From NCBI RefSeq assembly GCF_041146395.1, contig NC_091001.1, positions 102,756,965 through 102,820,964 on the forward strand: a DNA stretch of 64,000 nt. The letters are read 5' to 3'. A model generated the notes under the pieces. The model did no database searches. It was given only the letters and a program-made list of their open reading frames with translations, and was not told where the DNA came from. Shown piece by piece: positions 31,700 through 43,600 of this stretch. Made by a program: the position numbers and the translations under genes. The DNA comes from Eulemur rufifrons (taxonomy: Eukaryota > Chordata > Mammalia > Primates > Lemuridae). Positions within the stretch are counted from its first letter, which is position 1, and each line of letters begins with the position of its first letter.

Positions 31700-31895
31700 A
31701 AGAATCAAGTGTTGACTTGGGTTCTAGTGGAGCTGATCTTCCATTGACAACCTTGAAACCTTAGTTTCCTATTCTTAAAAACATTAATAATAATGTATAG
31801 CAGTTAAAGACAGGGTTTTTAAAGGATTAAGTGAAATAATGTGTATTAACTATGTAGAACAAATCCTAACACAAAGTAGACATTTAATAAACATA
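31700..31895 (+). mobile_element. MIR SINE fragment
   Basis: CTTGAAACCTTAGTTTCCTA near 31752, AAGGATTAAGTGAAATAATG near 31822 and AAAGTAGACATTTAATAAAC near 31875 follow the sense MIR core and 3' end. Confidence 0.7.
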
Positions 31896-31944
31896 AGTTC
31901 TTTCTCCTTTCTGTCTATCTGCAGGAAGAGCTTAAAGATCAGAT

Positions 31945-32060
31945 AGTCATTCAACAAATGTTTATTAAATGCTTACTCTCTGCCACATACTATTCTAGGA
32001 TTTGGGGGGTATAGAAGTAAATACAATTAAATCCCTGTAGAAGTATGAAATAAATGTGAG
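31945..32060 (-). mobile_element. L2 LINE 3' end fragment, antisense
   Basis: CATTCAACAAATGTTTATTA near 31947, CTCTCTGCCACATACTATTC near 31976, TAGGATTTGGGGGGTATAGA near 31996: reversed L2 tail. Confidence 0.75.
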
Positions 32061-32844
32061 TTGTATAATAAAGAAGTTTTCTAAAGAAATCAATAGCATT
32101 GATTCTATCTGTCCCAAGAGCTGGTTAAGGTTAGGATCCAGAGGAGGTCTAAAATGGAACTGGGGAATGGTCTTATGGAGCGAAAATTTGTTCCCTTTAA
32201 TCACACAGAAGCTATTATGGGGGATACCTCCTTTACAATTTTCCTACAATATGGTAACTGCTGCAATTGCCAGGCATGCTGAGTAAATTAGAAAAAATTT
32301 TAAAAATATCACACATAAATCTTCAGCCTCTGTTTAGGATGTAAAAAGTCAAAAGAGAGAGTTGCTTTCGCCCTAACAACAAAACAAACCAGAGAAGCTA
32401 CATCTTTTTTTTTTCCCCCCCAAATACCTCAGTTAAAGACACAAAGAAACCTAAATGAACTCAATTCCAGGAAAGGGAAAGTCCTAAGTAAGAGAGAAGA
32501 GATCTTCAGCTATTTACATTCCTGGTAGATTTCTGGGAAGATTTTTAAAAACACCACAGTTTTGGATAAAGAGAACCCTTCTGAAATTTTGACAAAATGT
32601 TAAGGCTGTATATGGGCTGGAATGACAGATAAATATTCTGAGGAGTCCCAGGCACAGAGTGAGATTGAATTCACCTGCCAGATCTTTCCAATGGTCTTCA
32701 TGGAGTTCTCAGAGATAGTGTGCCAACAGCTTGGGCAGGTCAAGAACACTGAGAGAGACCACTCGTGAGGTACATAACGCCTCCTCAAGACAAAAAGCAG
32801 CCAGCCTCCAGAGACAAGGAGCATGACAAGAAAGCAAAAACAAA
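32061..32844. other. No recognised feature
   Basis: Single-copy DNA with a short T/C-run near 32405-32423. No gene or repeat was recognised. Confidence 0.4.
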
Positions 32845-33417
32845 TTAATCAAACAGTATGGAGATTTCTCAAAGAACTAAAAGTAGATCTACCATTCAAT
32901 CTAGCAATCTCATTACTGGGTATCTACTCAAAGGAAAAGAAGAAACACCTGCACTTGAATGTTTATTGCAGCACAATTCACGTTTGCAAAGATCTGGAAT
33001 CAACCCAAGTGCCCATCGATTCATGAGTGGATTAACAAAATGTGATATATGTATACCATGGAGTACTACTCAGCCATAAAAAGGATGAATTAATGCCTTT
33101 TGCAGCAATTTGGAAGGAATTGGAGACCATTATCCTAAGCAAAGTATCTCAAGAATGGAAAAACAAATACCACGTGAACCTTCTAATAAATTGAAACTAA
33201 CTGATAGGCACACAAGTGTACAGAGTGAAGTAAAGTCATTGGAAATCAAGCAGAGGGGAGGGAAAGAAGGGGAAGGACCAAAAAAACACCTAATGGGTAC
33301 AATAAACACTATTCAAGTGATGAGTACATTTATAGCCCTGACTCAAGCCATGTAACAAAAACATTTGTACTCCTTTAATATTTTGAAATTTAAAAACAAA
33401 TAAATAAATAAAATTTT
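32845..33417 (+). mobile_element. 5'-truncated L1 3' end
   Basis: Starts in late ORF2 (AAAGAACTAAAAGTAGATCT near 32872, encoding the LLGIYSKEKK-type peptide near 32915-32945) and runs through the WNQPKCPS-like codons near 33000. A 3' UTR follows with TGGGTACAATAAACACTATT near 33294 and CATGTAACAAAAACATTTGT near 33348, then an AAATAAATAAATAAA tail at about 33399-33413. ORF2 is frameshifted. The 3' UTR resembles the one at 12867-13060 in reverse, so the two copies may be one subfamily. Confidence 0.8.
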
Positions 33418-33419
33418 TC

Positions 33420-35230
33420 AGAGGTGCTACAGATTCTCAGGCACCTAAGACTGGAGAAAGCACAAGACATCTAGAAGAAACACAAGGCATTTCAAGGCTT
33501 CACAGAGTGGAGTAAAGCTGCCCTCAGAAGGCTGGGGCAGCTCAGCATGGTGAAAACTCCTAAGCCACAAAAATCCAGGGACTAGACTATAGAGCAAAGA
33601 GAACCCCCAAGCAGTTCATAAATCTGGCAGGAAGGCTATAAAGCAGAGAGAGTTCTCACACACATTAGAAAGCTGTCAACTCAGTTGTAATTCATAAAAT
33701 GATCTCCAGAACTGTGGCAGTTCCAGAGCATAAATCCTGGTTGGAAGGAGAGTCCCAAACCACTCTCCAAATAACTAAAGCCTGCAGTGAGTGAACCAAA
33801 TCAAACCAAAGCTGCACAAAGCCCAAACCCAGCTCAATAACTGGGTTTTGATCAGATTAATTTAGGACTTCATTTTAATAGACTGATAGGATGAAAGGTG
33901 TATTCTTTTCTGGAGGTAAATATTGTCTTTACTGGTCTTCTACACAAAATGTCTACTATATGACCAAAAATTACAAGATACATGAAGAGGCAAGAAAATG
34001 TGACCCATGGACAGGAGAAGAAACAGTCAATGAAAGCAGTACCAGAGATAGCCCAGATGATGAAATGTCAGACTGGGTCTTAAAGATATCTAGAATAAAA
34101 AATGCTAAGGAATCTAGTGGAAAAGGTATACAACATGCTTAAAGGGCTAAGTGATTATAGCAGAAAAATAGATTATTTTTTAAATCAAACAAAAACACTA
34201 GAAATGAGAAATACAAGATCAGAAATAAAGAATTCAATAGAAGGCCAAAAAAGGAAAATGGACACAGCAGAAAAAAGGACCAATAAACTTGAAGACAGGT
34301 CAACATAAAGTAATCAAAATGAAACTCAAAGGCAAGAATTAAAAAAGAAAAGATCAGACCATCTGAAATTTGTGGGACAATATGAAAAGTTCCAACCCAC
34401 ATGTAATTGGAGTCCTAGGAGCAGAATAGAGAAAATAGTGCAGAAAAAAATATTTAAAAGAAAAATATCCAAGAACTTTTCAAAATTGATGAAGGATGTC
34501 AACCCACAGATTCAAAAAGTCAACACCAAGCAGGATAAATACTAAGAAAACTATACCCAGACACAAGTGTGTAAATGTGAAATCAAAGATAAAGAGAATA
34601 TCCCACATGGAGCCAACCAACAAAAAGAACAATGGTATGACTAACAGTTATCTTCTCAGCAGAAACAGTGGAGAACAAAATCAACAGAAAAATAATCTTG
34701 AAGTGTTGAAAAGACAAAAAAAAAAAAGCTGTCAATGTCAAATTCTATCAAATAAAAATATCCTTCAAAAGTGAAGACAAAATAGACTTTTTTATTCATA
34801 CAAAGTCTAAAAGAATTAATCTCAGATAAAAAGAGATAAAATGTTTCCTCAGACTGATGAAAAATTAAACAAGATGAGACTCCAGACCTATAGGAAAGAA
34901 TAAAGAACACAAAAAGGGTAAATGTCTAAGCAAATATAAAAGCCATTTTTGTTAGCATCTTGAAATTTTTTCATAACTACTAGCAGTTTAAAATATAAGT
35001 AATAACAACATAACTGTGGCATGGAACATTCAGAGAAAATGTACGACAATAAGAGGACAAAAAGCAGAAAAGTAAACAGAAATATACAGTTGTAAGGGTC
35101 GTTAACATTCATTTTAAAGTATAATTTCACCTGAAGGTAAACTGTGATAACTCAAAGATCTATGTTATAATATCTAAAGCAACCAGTAAAATAAATCAAA
35201 AAGACATGTACCTAAAAAAAAATCAATACA
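33420..35230 (+). mobile_element. HAL1-like / L1M 5' half (5' UTR and ORF1 remnant)
   Basis: Order matches an ORF1-bearing old L1 (HAL1 type): a CACAAAATGTCTACTATATG stretch near 33942, an ORF1 coiled-coil-like stretch near 34100-34310 (Lys/Glu/Asn-rich, broken), then CACCAAGCAGGATAAATAC near 34523, GACACAAGTGTGTAAATGTG near 34560 and AATATCCTTCAAAAGTGAAG near 34757. All frames are broken. No reverse transcriptase follows before the next element. Confidence 0.65.
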
Positions 35231-36995
35231 GACAATACAGACTTGTGCTTCTGGCCAAAACAGAGTAATGAGATAGGATTTTCCTCCCCATTTTAAATAA
35301 AGGAAAAAACTGGACAAAGTATGTAGAACAACAGTTAGCAGACAAAGGACATCAGGTGATGCAGGAGAGCAATCACTGAGATAGAGGAAACAAACAGGTG
35401 AGCCCACTATCGCTCAGTTTGGGATCTGGAGAGATTTTCCAGGCTCTTTGCAGGAGGATGATCTCTAGAAGTGCTTGTCTCCTTGAGAAGATGAGACACA
35501 GTTAGGAGTCTGAAGAGACCTGTGTAGCTGGAGTTCACAGGGAAGACTGCCAAAAGGAAAGACCTGCACAGAGAGAATGCTCTGGAAAACTGCAGACACG
35601 AGGACATATTAGCATGTGCATGCGAGGGAACTATAAGAGGCAGAGGAAGAATTACCAAAAAAAAAAAAAAAAAAAAAAAAAAATCAGAGGAAAGAATCAT
35701 AAGAAAAAGAGCTCACATAAGGCTGCAAAGAATTAATGTTCCTACCAGCCAGAGTAGAAAAACCTCAGTATTTTCAGAGCATTGAGTAGAGTGCTCAGAT
35801 GCATATGTCTTATCAGTGGGACAAAATTGGCCTAGACCAAAGGTTGCTCTGGCCCTGAATAACAAAGCTTAAAAGCAAGGTTTGAAGGATTAAATACTGT
35901 TAAGTTACTTAATTATATCCCAGAATGAAGCTCAATAATATTTTTTTAATTAATGAATATCCAGCAACCAACAAGATCAAATTCACAATGTTTGACATTC
36001 AATTAAAATTTTCCAGACATTCAAAGAAGGAAAAAACTACAAACAATAATGATGGGAAAAACCAATCAATGGAAAAAGATCTTGAAATATCATATGTAAT
36101 AGAATTTGTAAACAAGGATATTTTTAAAGTTAGCATGAAAACAAACCAATTTAAAAATGGGCTAAAGAGTTAAATAAGTACTTCTCCAAAGAAGTTATGC
36201 AAACAATAAGCACATGAAAAGCTTCTCAACATCATCAGCCATTAGAGAAATGCACATCAAAATCACATGAGAACCACTTTATACCCACTAAGATAGTTAT
36301 GATTTGGGGAGAAAATGGCATATAACAAGCAAAGGTGTGGAGAAATTGGAACCTTCATTTGTTGATGGTAGGAATGTAAAGTAGTGCAGCCACTTTGGAA
36401 AACATTTTAGCAGTTCCTCAGTATGTTAAATATAGAGTTACCATATGTCTCATTAATTATGTGCCTAGATATATAGCCAAGAGAATTAAAAGTATATGTT
36501 CACACAAAAATGTATACATGAATGTTCATAGCATCATTAATCATAATAGCCAACAATGAAAATAACTGAGTGGATGAACAAAATGTGGTATATTCATACA
36601 ATGGAATATCACTTGTCCATACAGGAGTAAGTACTGATATGTACTACAACATGAATGAATCTTGAAAACATTACACTAAGTGAAATTAGCAAGGTGCAAA
36701 AGGCCACATATTGTATAATTCTATCTGTAAGAAATGCACAGACAAGGCAAATCTATAGAGACAAAAAGTAGATTAACATAAATATTTGCTAGGGTAGATA
36801 GGAGGAAGGAGTAATGAGGAGTGATAGAGTACTCCCTAACGGGTACAGGGTTTCTTTGGGAAATTATGAAAATATTCTGGAATTAGATAGTGGTGATAGT
36901 TGTACAACTTCATAAATATACTAAAAATCACTGAATTATACACTTTAAAAAGGTGAATCCATAGTAAGTGAAATTTATCTCAAGTTTAAAAAACT
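35231..36995 (+). mobile_element. Composite L1M/HAL1 copy: 5' segment joined to ORF2 3' end and 3' UTR
   Basis: The 5' part (about 35231-36125) resembles an L1M/HAL1 leader, including TTCACAATGTTTGACATTCA near 35981. It passes abruptly near 36126-36135 to late ORF2 (TTAAAAATGGGCTAAAGAGT near 36151, TTGATGGTAGGAATGTAAAG near 36362) and to an old L1M 3' UTR ending TGAATTATACACTTTAAAAA near 36932. Most of ORF2 is therefore absent: an internal deletion, or two separate fragments side by side. A pure A-run at about 35657-35683 breaks the 5' part. Confidence 0.65.
35657..35683 (+). repeat. Poly-A run of about 27 bases
   Basis: Uninterrupted A homopolymer. It could be the tail of a short retroinsertion, but no SINE body precedes it, so the origin is open. 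Confidence 0.8.
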
Positions 36996-37141
36996 GTTTC
37001 CAATATGAATCTCTGAACCATGTGAGTTTTCAAGAAAGTAGTCTTTCTTCTAGAATTCACATTAGATTGGATGATGCTTCACTTACAAATATTTAATAAC
37101 TTGGAAAAAGTGCTGCGCCATCACTGTGCCCAGCAAGCACT
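36996..37141. other. Single-copy spacer left of the MULE element
   Basis: No feature was recognised; it ends at the target-site duplication of the following transposon. Confidence 0.5.
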
Positions 37142-38775
37142 AGTTAAATACGGTGCCAATCATAATCTGCAAAGATATAATACCAAACATCATAATCTAG
37201 ATATTAAAATTCTGAAAAATCAAAAATCATCCCTAAAGATCAAAATCCTACAAGTCAAAATCCATACAGTCTAAAATCCCTAATGTTTAATTGAATCCTG
37301 AAATCATAACAGATTTGGAATTAGCTGTGACCAAGACTTCTAAAAATAAATTTCAAAGTGTTACCAGCAAAGTTTGTTTTTGTTTTTTCCATTCACTCCA
37401 ATCCATTTGGTGGAAAATTCAAATGAGTGGGTTGGCCATGTGATAGGGCAATGACAAAAACTTGAGTTTAAAAATGTGTCATTTATCTGCATTGGCATTC
37501 CTTCCAGCTGATGAAATTCCAGAAATGTCTAATGAATTGAAGCTCCATTTGCCTAAAGAAGCAAATGAAGTTACTGGGTGTTTTGAAAATATGAATAATT
37601 ATATGCATGGTAGGATAAGAAGACACTTATATAATGGTGTAGCTGTTCCATCACCAATATTGTTTCCGCCAAATTTGTGGTCTGAATATGAGTGCATACA
37701 AAATAGATTTCAACATGCCCCAAACAACACAAAAGCATGGCACAGAAGATGGAAAATTTTAATAGAAAATGTTTATGCTAGGGTATATTGAATCATAGAA
37801 GAATTTCAAAAAGAGCAGCACCATGTAGAAAATGAATGTGAATGTATTCTTTGAGTAGTCATGCCCTAAAAGAAAAAAAGAAGCTATTCATCACTGAGCA
37901 AGACTTCAAAACATAGTTAGTTAATGATCATGAAAGTTGGCCAGCTCTTACAGACTACCTCCATGCAATTGCCCATAATCTACCCCTGCACTGTACTTTT
38001 TATTCATATGTTGAAATTTTAGTGTTTTTAAAGATTTTTCCCACTATATTAAATTGTCAGTATTATTTTTTTATAATTTTCTATGCAATGTGTTTCATTT
38101 TCACATCATTTCTAATAAAGGAAGTATAAATTATGTAAAGACTTTTAGAGAGTTTTAAATTTTTTTTGCAAATTTGACTCCATGAAAGTGCATTATCACA
38201 ATGTTGACTTTGTGTGTAAGCATTATGTGTGTGCATAAAAATGTTGAAATTTCCTCAATAAATGAAAAGATGTTCTTTTTGTGCATCTGCATTTGTGAAA
38301 GATAAATTTTCTTGCAGTATCAGCTCTTTGGAGGACTACATATACAGTGGTGACTCATTGTGGGTTTTGATCATTCTCTTCAAAAGACTTAGGTTGTCCA
38401 TCACAGTATTTTAGATAACTGCAGTTATATAAGCTGTTGTTTTTTTTTTTTTAATGAATACAGTTCATCTGCTCATAACTGTTATACCTGTGTGATGTTG
38501 TTAGTATACCTGAGTGTTTATGCTTGCAAAAATATGTATGTTATTATTGTCTATTTGACTGTGTAAAATAGCCCATTAAGTATTTTACCATGTTTTTTAT
38601 GTTTCTCAAATAAATCCCATTTTAAAAATGTAAATAAATGTCTTTCAAATAATTTTTCAAATTATTTTTTCCAGAATTATATTTTGGAGATTTTGATCTT
38701 TCAGGATTTCAACACTCAGGATTATGGCATTCAGGATTTTATCTTTTAGAATTATAACCTAACCCCAGTTAAATC
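37142..38775 (+). mobile_element. MuDR/MULE DNA transposon fossil (Ricksha-like), with 9-bp target duplications
   Basis: The element lies at 37151-38766 (1,616 bp). The flanks AGTTAAATA (37142-37150) and AGTTAAATC (38767-38775) match at eight of nine positions; 9 bp is the usual MuDR target size. Both ends carry long, diverged inverted repeats built from ATAATC/AAATCCTGA-like words. The left end reads AATCATAATCTGCAAAGAT; the right end, reversed, reads GGTTATAATTCTAAAAGAT. The pairing extends over about 90 bases. The interior holds a transposase remnant at 37462-37860. The family name rests on memory of the human Ricksha consensus; the MULE assignment rests on the protein remnant and target size. 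Confidence 0.8.
37462..37860 (+). pseudogene. MULE transposase, C-terminal remnant
   Basis: 109 residues are open from 37462 to the TGA at 37789-37791. The same frame continues beyond it with IIEEFQKEQ, so the stop is a later lesion. The pattern is that of the C-terminal part of vertebrate MULE (MuDR-type) transposases: a LSALAFLP start, an EIP motif, a Glu-rich stretch with a CFEN block (usually WFE), Y-x-G-RIRR near residue 50, then PILFPPNLWSEYECIQ near residues 65-80 and KAWHRRW near residues 91-97. The DDE catalytic core and the N-terminal zinc-finger region are absent. No start context supports translation here; the first codon of the open stretch is TTG. The product cannot transpose. 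An exapted use is conceivable but nothing indicates it. Confidence 0.7.
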
Positions 38776-39189
38776 ACCCAGATCTTCTGAAATTAATACT
38801 CAGAGCTAATGGTAAAATGAATAAGATTCAATTATATGCACTACAGACCAATTCTACATCTGCAATGTGGCTACTCAAATGTTATGGTCATCAATATGTA
38901 GACTAATAAATGGATTTTAAACATGAATTCAATTTTAACCAGCTCTGAAGGTGGTAAGATATGAGAATGGTAACATAGTTACTGCTAAACGTGTGGCTTA
39001 TCACTTGCTTATCAAATTAGAAGCTGCTGGAGCACAGGGCACAGAGTGGGAATATGTGAAAAACAGAGAATCAGGGGGCTCGAATAAACTGAAGTAGAAT
39101 TTTTAATCCAGATGTCAATTTTTCTTCTTTAAATTAAGAAGGTGACAGTATAGATTTAATAAATAATATTTGTGTAATTAACTAAAAAT
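38776..39189. other. No recognised feature
   Basis: AT-rich single-copy sequence right of the MULE element. Confidence 0.4.
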
Positions 39190-40634
39190 ACACTAAATTA
39201 ACAGCAGAATAGACCCTGTAGAATAAAGGATGATTGAAATTGAAGATGTAGCAATAGAAACTATCCAAAATAAATCAGAGAGAAAACAACACAAACTAGT
39301 AAGCACATCAGGGGGCCGTGGGACAATTTTAAGCAGTTGAATATACTTGTAATTAGTGTCCCTTGAAGTGCCAGGAGCAGTCAAAAACATTTGAAGAAAT
39401 AATGGCCAAAATTTTTTTTAAATATCATGAAAACCATAAAATCATAACCCAAGAAGCTCAATAAACACCCAGCAAAAGAAACATTTTTTAAAAAAGCTAC
39501 ACCAAGGCATATAAAAATCAAATTAATTAAAACTAGTGATAAAGAGAAAAATCATAAAAGCTGCCAGAAGCAAGACACATCAGATACAGAGGAAGAAAAA
39601 TAAACTTAAGGAAAACTTCTCATCAGGAACAATGCAATATAAAATATAGTGAAACAACTTTATGGTACTAAAAGAAAAAAGCTATCAACCATTAATTCCC
39701 TATCAAGTAAAAGTACCTTTCAAAAATGAAGACAAAATAGAAATGTTTTCAGACATACAAAATAGGTAATAATACATCACTAGCAAATCTGTAATACAAG
39801 AAAGAAGAAAAGATGATACCAGATGGAAATTTCCACCAACACAAAGAAATCAAGAGTACTGGAAATGGCAAACATGTGATTAAATGCAATTTTTTTCTTA
39901 TTTTTGAAACTCTTTTAAACATAATTGAGCATTAAAAGTAATAACAATGTAGAGTGGGATTTATCTAAGATTAAAATGAATAATGACTCTAGCACAAAGA
40001 TCAAGAGAGAGAAATGCATGCAACCCTTTGTAAGGACCTTGTGCTATACCTGTAGAAATATAACATTACTTAAAAGTAGACTATAACAGGTAAAATATAT
40101 ATAAATCTAAATAAAGGAAGGCAAGAGAGGGAGTAGGGAGAAACAGGGGGGAAAGAGAGAGAAAGAGAGAAAGAAGAAAAGAAGGAAGGAAGGAAGAAAA
40201 GGAAGGAAGGAGGAAGGGAAGAACAGAGGAAGAGAGGAAGGGAGGAAGAGAAGAAGGAAGGAAGGAAAGAAGGAAGGAAGGAAGGAAGGAAGCAGGGAGG
40301 GAAGGAAGGAAAGGAAGGAGGGAGAAAGAGGGAGGAGGGAAGAAAGGAAGGGATGAACTATAGCAAATAGTACAACAAAGGAAATAAAAAATGGGATCAT
40401 AAAGCATATCCATTTATCTCAAAGGAAGGTAGAAAAACAGGAAAAGGTGAGCAACTAACAGAGGGAACAGATAGAAAATAAAAAGCCAGATGGTGAATTT
40501 AAATTCAATCATATCAATAATCATATTTAATCTATACAATCTAAATGGCCCCAACTAATTGGCAGATTGGACAAAAAGGCAAGACCCAAATATACACTGC
40601 TTACAAGAAACACACTCTACATATAAAATCTCAC
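39190..40634 (+). mobile_element. Old L1M/HAL1 copy, ORF1 region to start of ORF2
   Basis: AACACCCAGCAAAAGAAACA near 39463, TAAAAGCTGCCAGAAGCAAG near 39556, TTCTCATCAGGAACAATGCA near 39618 and TCAAAAATGAAGACAAAATA near 39719 follow old L1M/HAL1 ORF1 order. After a purine microsatellite it continues with an ORF2 N-terminal (endonuclease region) passage: TGGCAGATTGGACAAAAAGG near 40560 and CTTACAAGAAACACACTCTA near 40600. It is interrupted at about 40635 by a younger L1 and resumes after 43748. Confidence 0.65.
40118..40352 (+). repeat. (GGAA)n polypurine microsatellite, about 235 bp
   Basis: Continuous G and A with mainly GGAA and GGAAG units and almost no pyrimidine on the plus strand. It sits inside old L1 sequence. 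Antisense open frames of up to 110 residues rich in Ser, Leu, Pro and Phe are read across it and are artefacts. Confidence 0.9.
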
Positions 40635-43600
40635 ATTTAAGTCTTTTATCCATCTTGAGTTGATTTTTGTATATGGTGAGAGATAAGGTCCATTTTCATT
40701 CTTCTGCATATGGATATCCAATTTTCCTTGCACCACTTATTGAATAAGATGTCCTTTCACCAATGTATGTTCTTGGCACCTTTGTTGAAAATCAGTTAAC
40801 TGTAAATACATGGACTTATTTCTGGGTTCTCTATTCTGTTCCATTGGTGTATGTGACTGCTTTTATACCAAAACAATGCTATTTTGGTTACTATAGACTT
40901 GTAATATATTTTAAGTTAGGTAGTGTGATGCCTCCTGCTTTGTTCTTCTTGCTCTTGATTACTTTGGCTATTTGGGCTCTTTTTTGGTTCCATATGAATT
41001 TTAGGATTGTTTTTCTATTTCTGTGAAAAATGACATCGGTAATTTGACAGGGATTACATTCACTCTGTAGATTTCTTTGGGTAGTATGGTCATTTTAACA
41101 ATATTAATTCTTCCCATTCATGAGAATGAGGTGTCTTTCCATTTGTTTGTGTCCTCTTCAATTTCTTTCATTTGTGTTTTGTAATTTTCCTTGTACAGAT
41201 CTTTCACCTTCTTGGTTAAATTTATTCCTTGGTATTTTTGTAGCTATTTTAAATGGGATTGCCTTTTTTATTTCTTTCTCAGTTAGTTTGTTATTGATGT
41301 ATAAAACAGCTACCAATTTTTGTATGTTGACTTTGTACCCTGCAACTTTACTGAATTTATTTATCAGATGTAAGAGTGGAGTCTTTAGGATTTTCTATAT
41401 AAAAGATCATATCTTTTGCAAAGAGGGACTATTTGACTTCCTCTTTTCCAGTTTGTACGTCTTTTAGTTCTTTTTCTTGTAGGATTGCTCTGGCTAGGAC
41501 TTCCAGTAATATGTTGAATAGGAATGGTGAAAGTGGGCATCCTTGTCTTGTTCCAGTTCTTAAAAAAAAGGATTTAAGCTTTTCTCCATCCAATATGATG
41601 TTAGCTGTGGATTTGTCATATATGGCGTTTATTGTGTTGAAGTATGTTCCTTCTATGGCTAGTTTGTGGAAAGTTTTTATCATGAAGCAATGTTGAATTT
41701 TATCAAATGCTTTTTCTGCATCTACTGAGATGATCATATCATTTTTGTCCTTCATTCTGTTAATGTGATTTATCACATTTATTGATTTGCACAAGTTGAA
41801 CCACCTTTGTATCCCTAGGATAAATCCTACTTGATCATGGTGTTTTATCTTTTTGATGTGCTGTTGAATTCAGTTTGGTAGTATTTTCTTGAGGATTTGT
41901 GTGTCTATGTTCATCATGGATATTTCCTCTTTCTTTCTTTCTTTCTTTCTTTTGCATCGTCTGATTTTTGGTATCCAAATAATGCTAGCATCACAAAATG
42001 AGTTAGGGAGAATTCCCTCCTCTTCAATTTTTTGGAACAGTTTGAGGAGAATTGGTGTTAGTTCTTCTTTAAAAGTTTGGTAAAATTCTGCAGCAAAGCC
42101 ATCCAGTCCCAGACTTTCATTTCTTGGGAGACTTTTTATTATTGATTCAAACTCATCACTCATGATTTGTCTATTCAGGTTTTCTGTTTCTTCCTGATTC
42201 AGTCTTGGTAGGTTTTATGTGTCCAGGAATTTATCCATTTCCTCTAGGTTTTCCAGTTTGTTAGTGTATTGTTGTTCATAATAATCTCTGATGTTATTTT
42301 GTATTTCTGTTATATCAGTTATAGTGTCTCCTTTTATCAATTCTGATTTTGTTTATTTGGGATTTCCCTCTTTTATTCTTAGTTAATCTAGCTAGCAGTT
42401 TTTAAATTTTGTTTATCTTTTCAAAAAAAATAACTTTATGTTTTATTGATCCTTTGCATTTTTTTGGTCTCTATTTTGTTTAGTTCTGCTCTGATCTTTA
42501 TTAATTTCTTTCCTTCTGAGAAAACACTCCAGTAAATTTGTCTAGCCAACTGTTTTGTGCCTAAGACCTCAAAAGCACAGGCAACAAAAACAAAAATAGA
42601 CATGTGGGAATATATCAAACTAAAAACCTTTTGCACAACAAAGGAAACAATCAACAAAGAGGCAATCTATTGAGTGATAATATTTGCAAACTATTCATCT
42701 CACAAGGGACCAATATCTACAACATACAAGAAACTCAAACAACTCAATAGTAGAAAAACAAATAATCCCATTAAAGAGAGAGTAAAGGACATGAATAAAC
42801 ATTTCTCAAAAGAAGACATACAGATGGCCAAAAAGAAAATGAAAAAAATGCTCAACATCACTAATCATCAGGAAAATGCAAATCAAAACTACAATGAGAT
42901 ATCATTTTACTCCAGTTAGAATGGCCATTATTAAAAAGACAAAAATAACAGATGCTGGTGAGGATGCCCAGAAAAGGGAACTCTTGTACACTGCTGGTAG
43001 AAATGTAAATTACTACAGCTACTATAGAAAATAGTATGGAGAGCTCTCAAAAAACTAAAAATAGATCTACCATATGATCCAGCAATCCCACTACTGGGTA
43101 TCTATCCAAAGGAAAATAAGTCAGTATATTAAAGGAATATCTGCACTCACATGTTTATTGTAGCACTATTCACAATAGCAAAGATATGGAATCAACCTAA
43201 GTGTCCATCCACAGACAAATGGATAAAGAAAATGTGGTGCACAATGGAATACTACTCAGCCATAAAAAAGAATGAAATCATGTCATTTGCTGTAATAAGG
43301 GTGGAACTGGAGGTCATTACATTAAATGGAATAAACCAGGCACAGAAAGACAAATATTACATGTTGTCACTCATATGTGGAAGCTAAAAATGTTGATCTC
43401 AAAGAGCAAGAGAGTAGAATGATAGATACCAGAGGTTGGAAAGAGTGTGTGGGTAGGAGGGGGATAAAGGAAGATTGTTAATAGGTACAAACATACAGTT
43501 AGATAGAAGTAACAAGTTATAATGTTTAATAGCAGAGTAGGGTGACTATAGTTAACAACAATGTATTACATATTTTAAAATGAGAAAAAAGGACTTGAAA

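Noticed and set aside
31322..31708. 128-residue minus-strand open frame
   Set aside because: AT-rich, biased composition, no domain and no splice, promoter or poly-A context.
35657..35683. Poly-A run as the tail of a processed pseudogene
   Set aside because: No gene-like or SINE body precedes it and no flanking duplication is evident.
40081..40413. 110-residue minus-strand Ser/Leu/Pro/Phe-rich frame
   Set aside because: It is the reverse reading of the (GGAA)n microsatellite.
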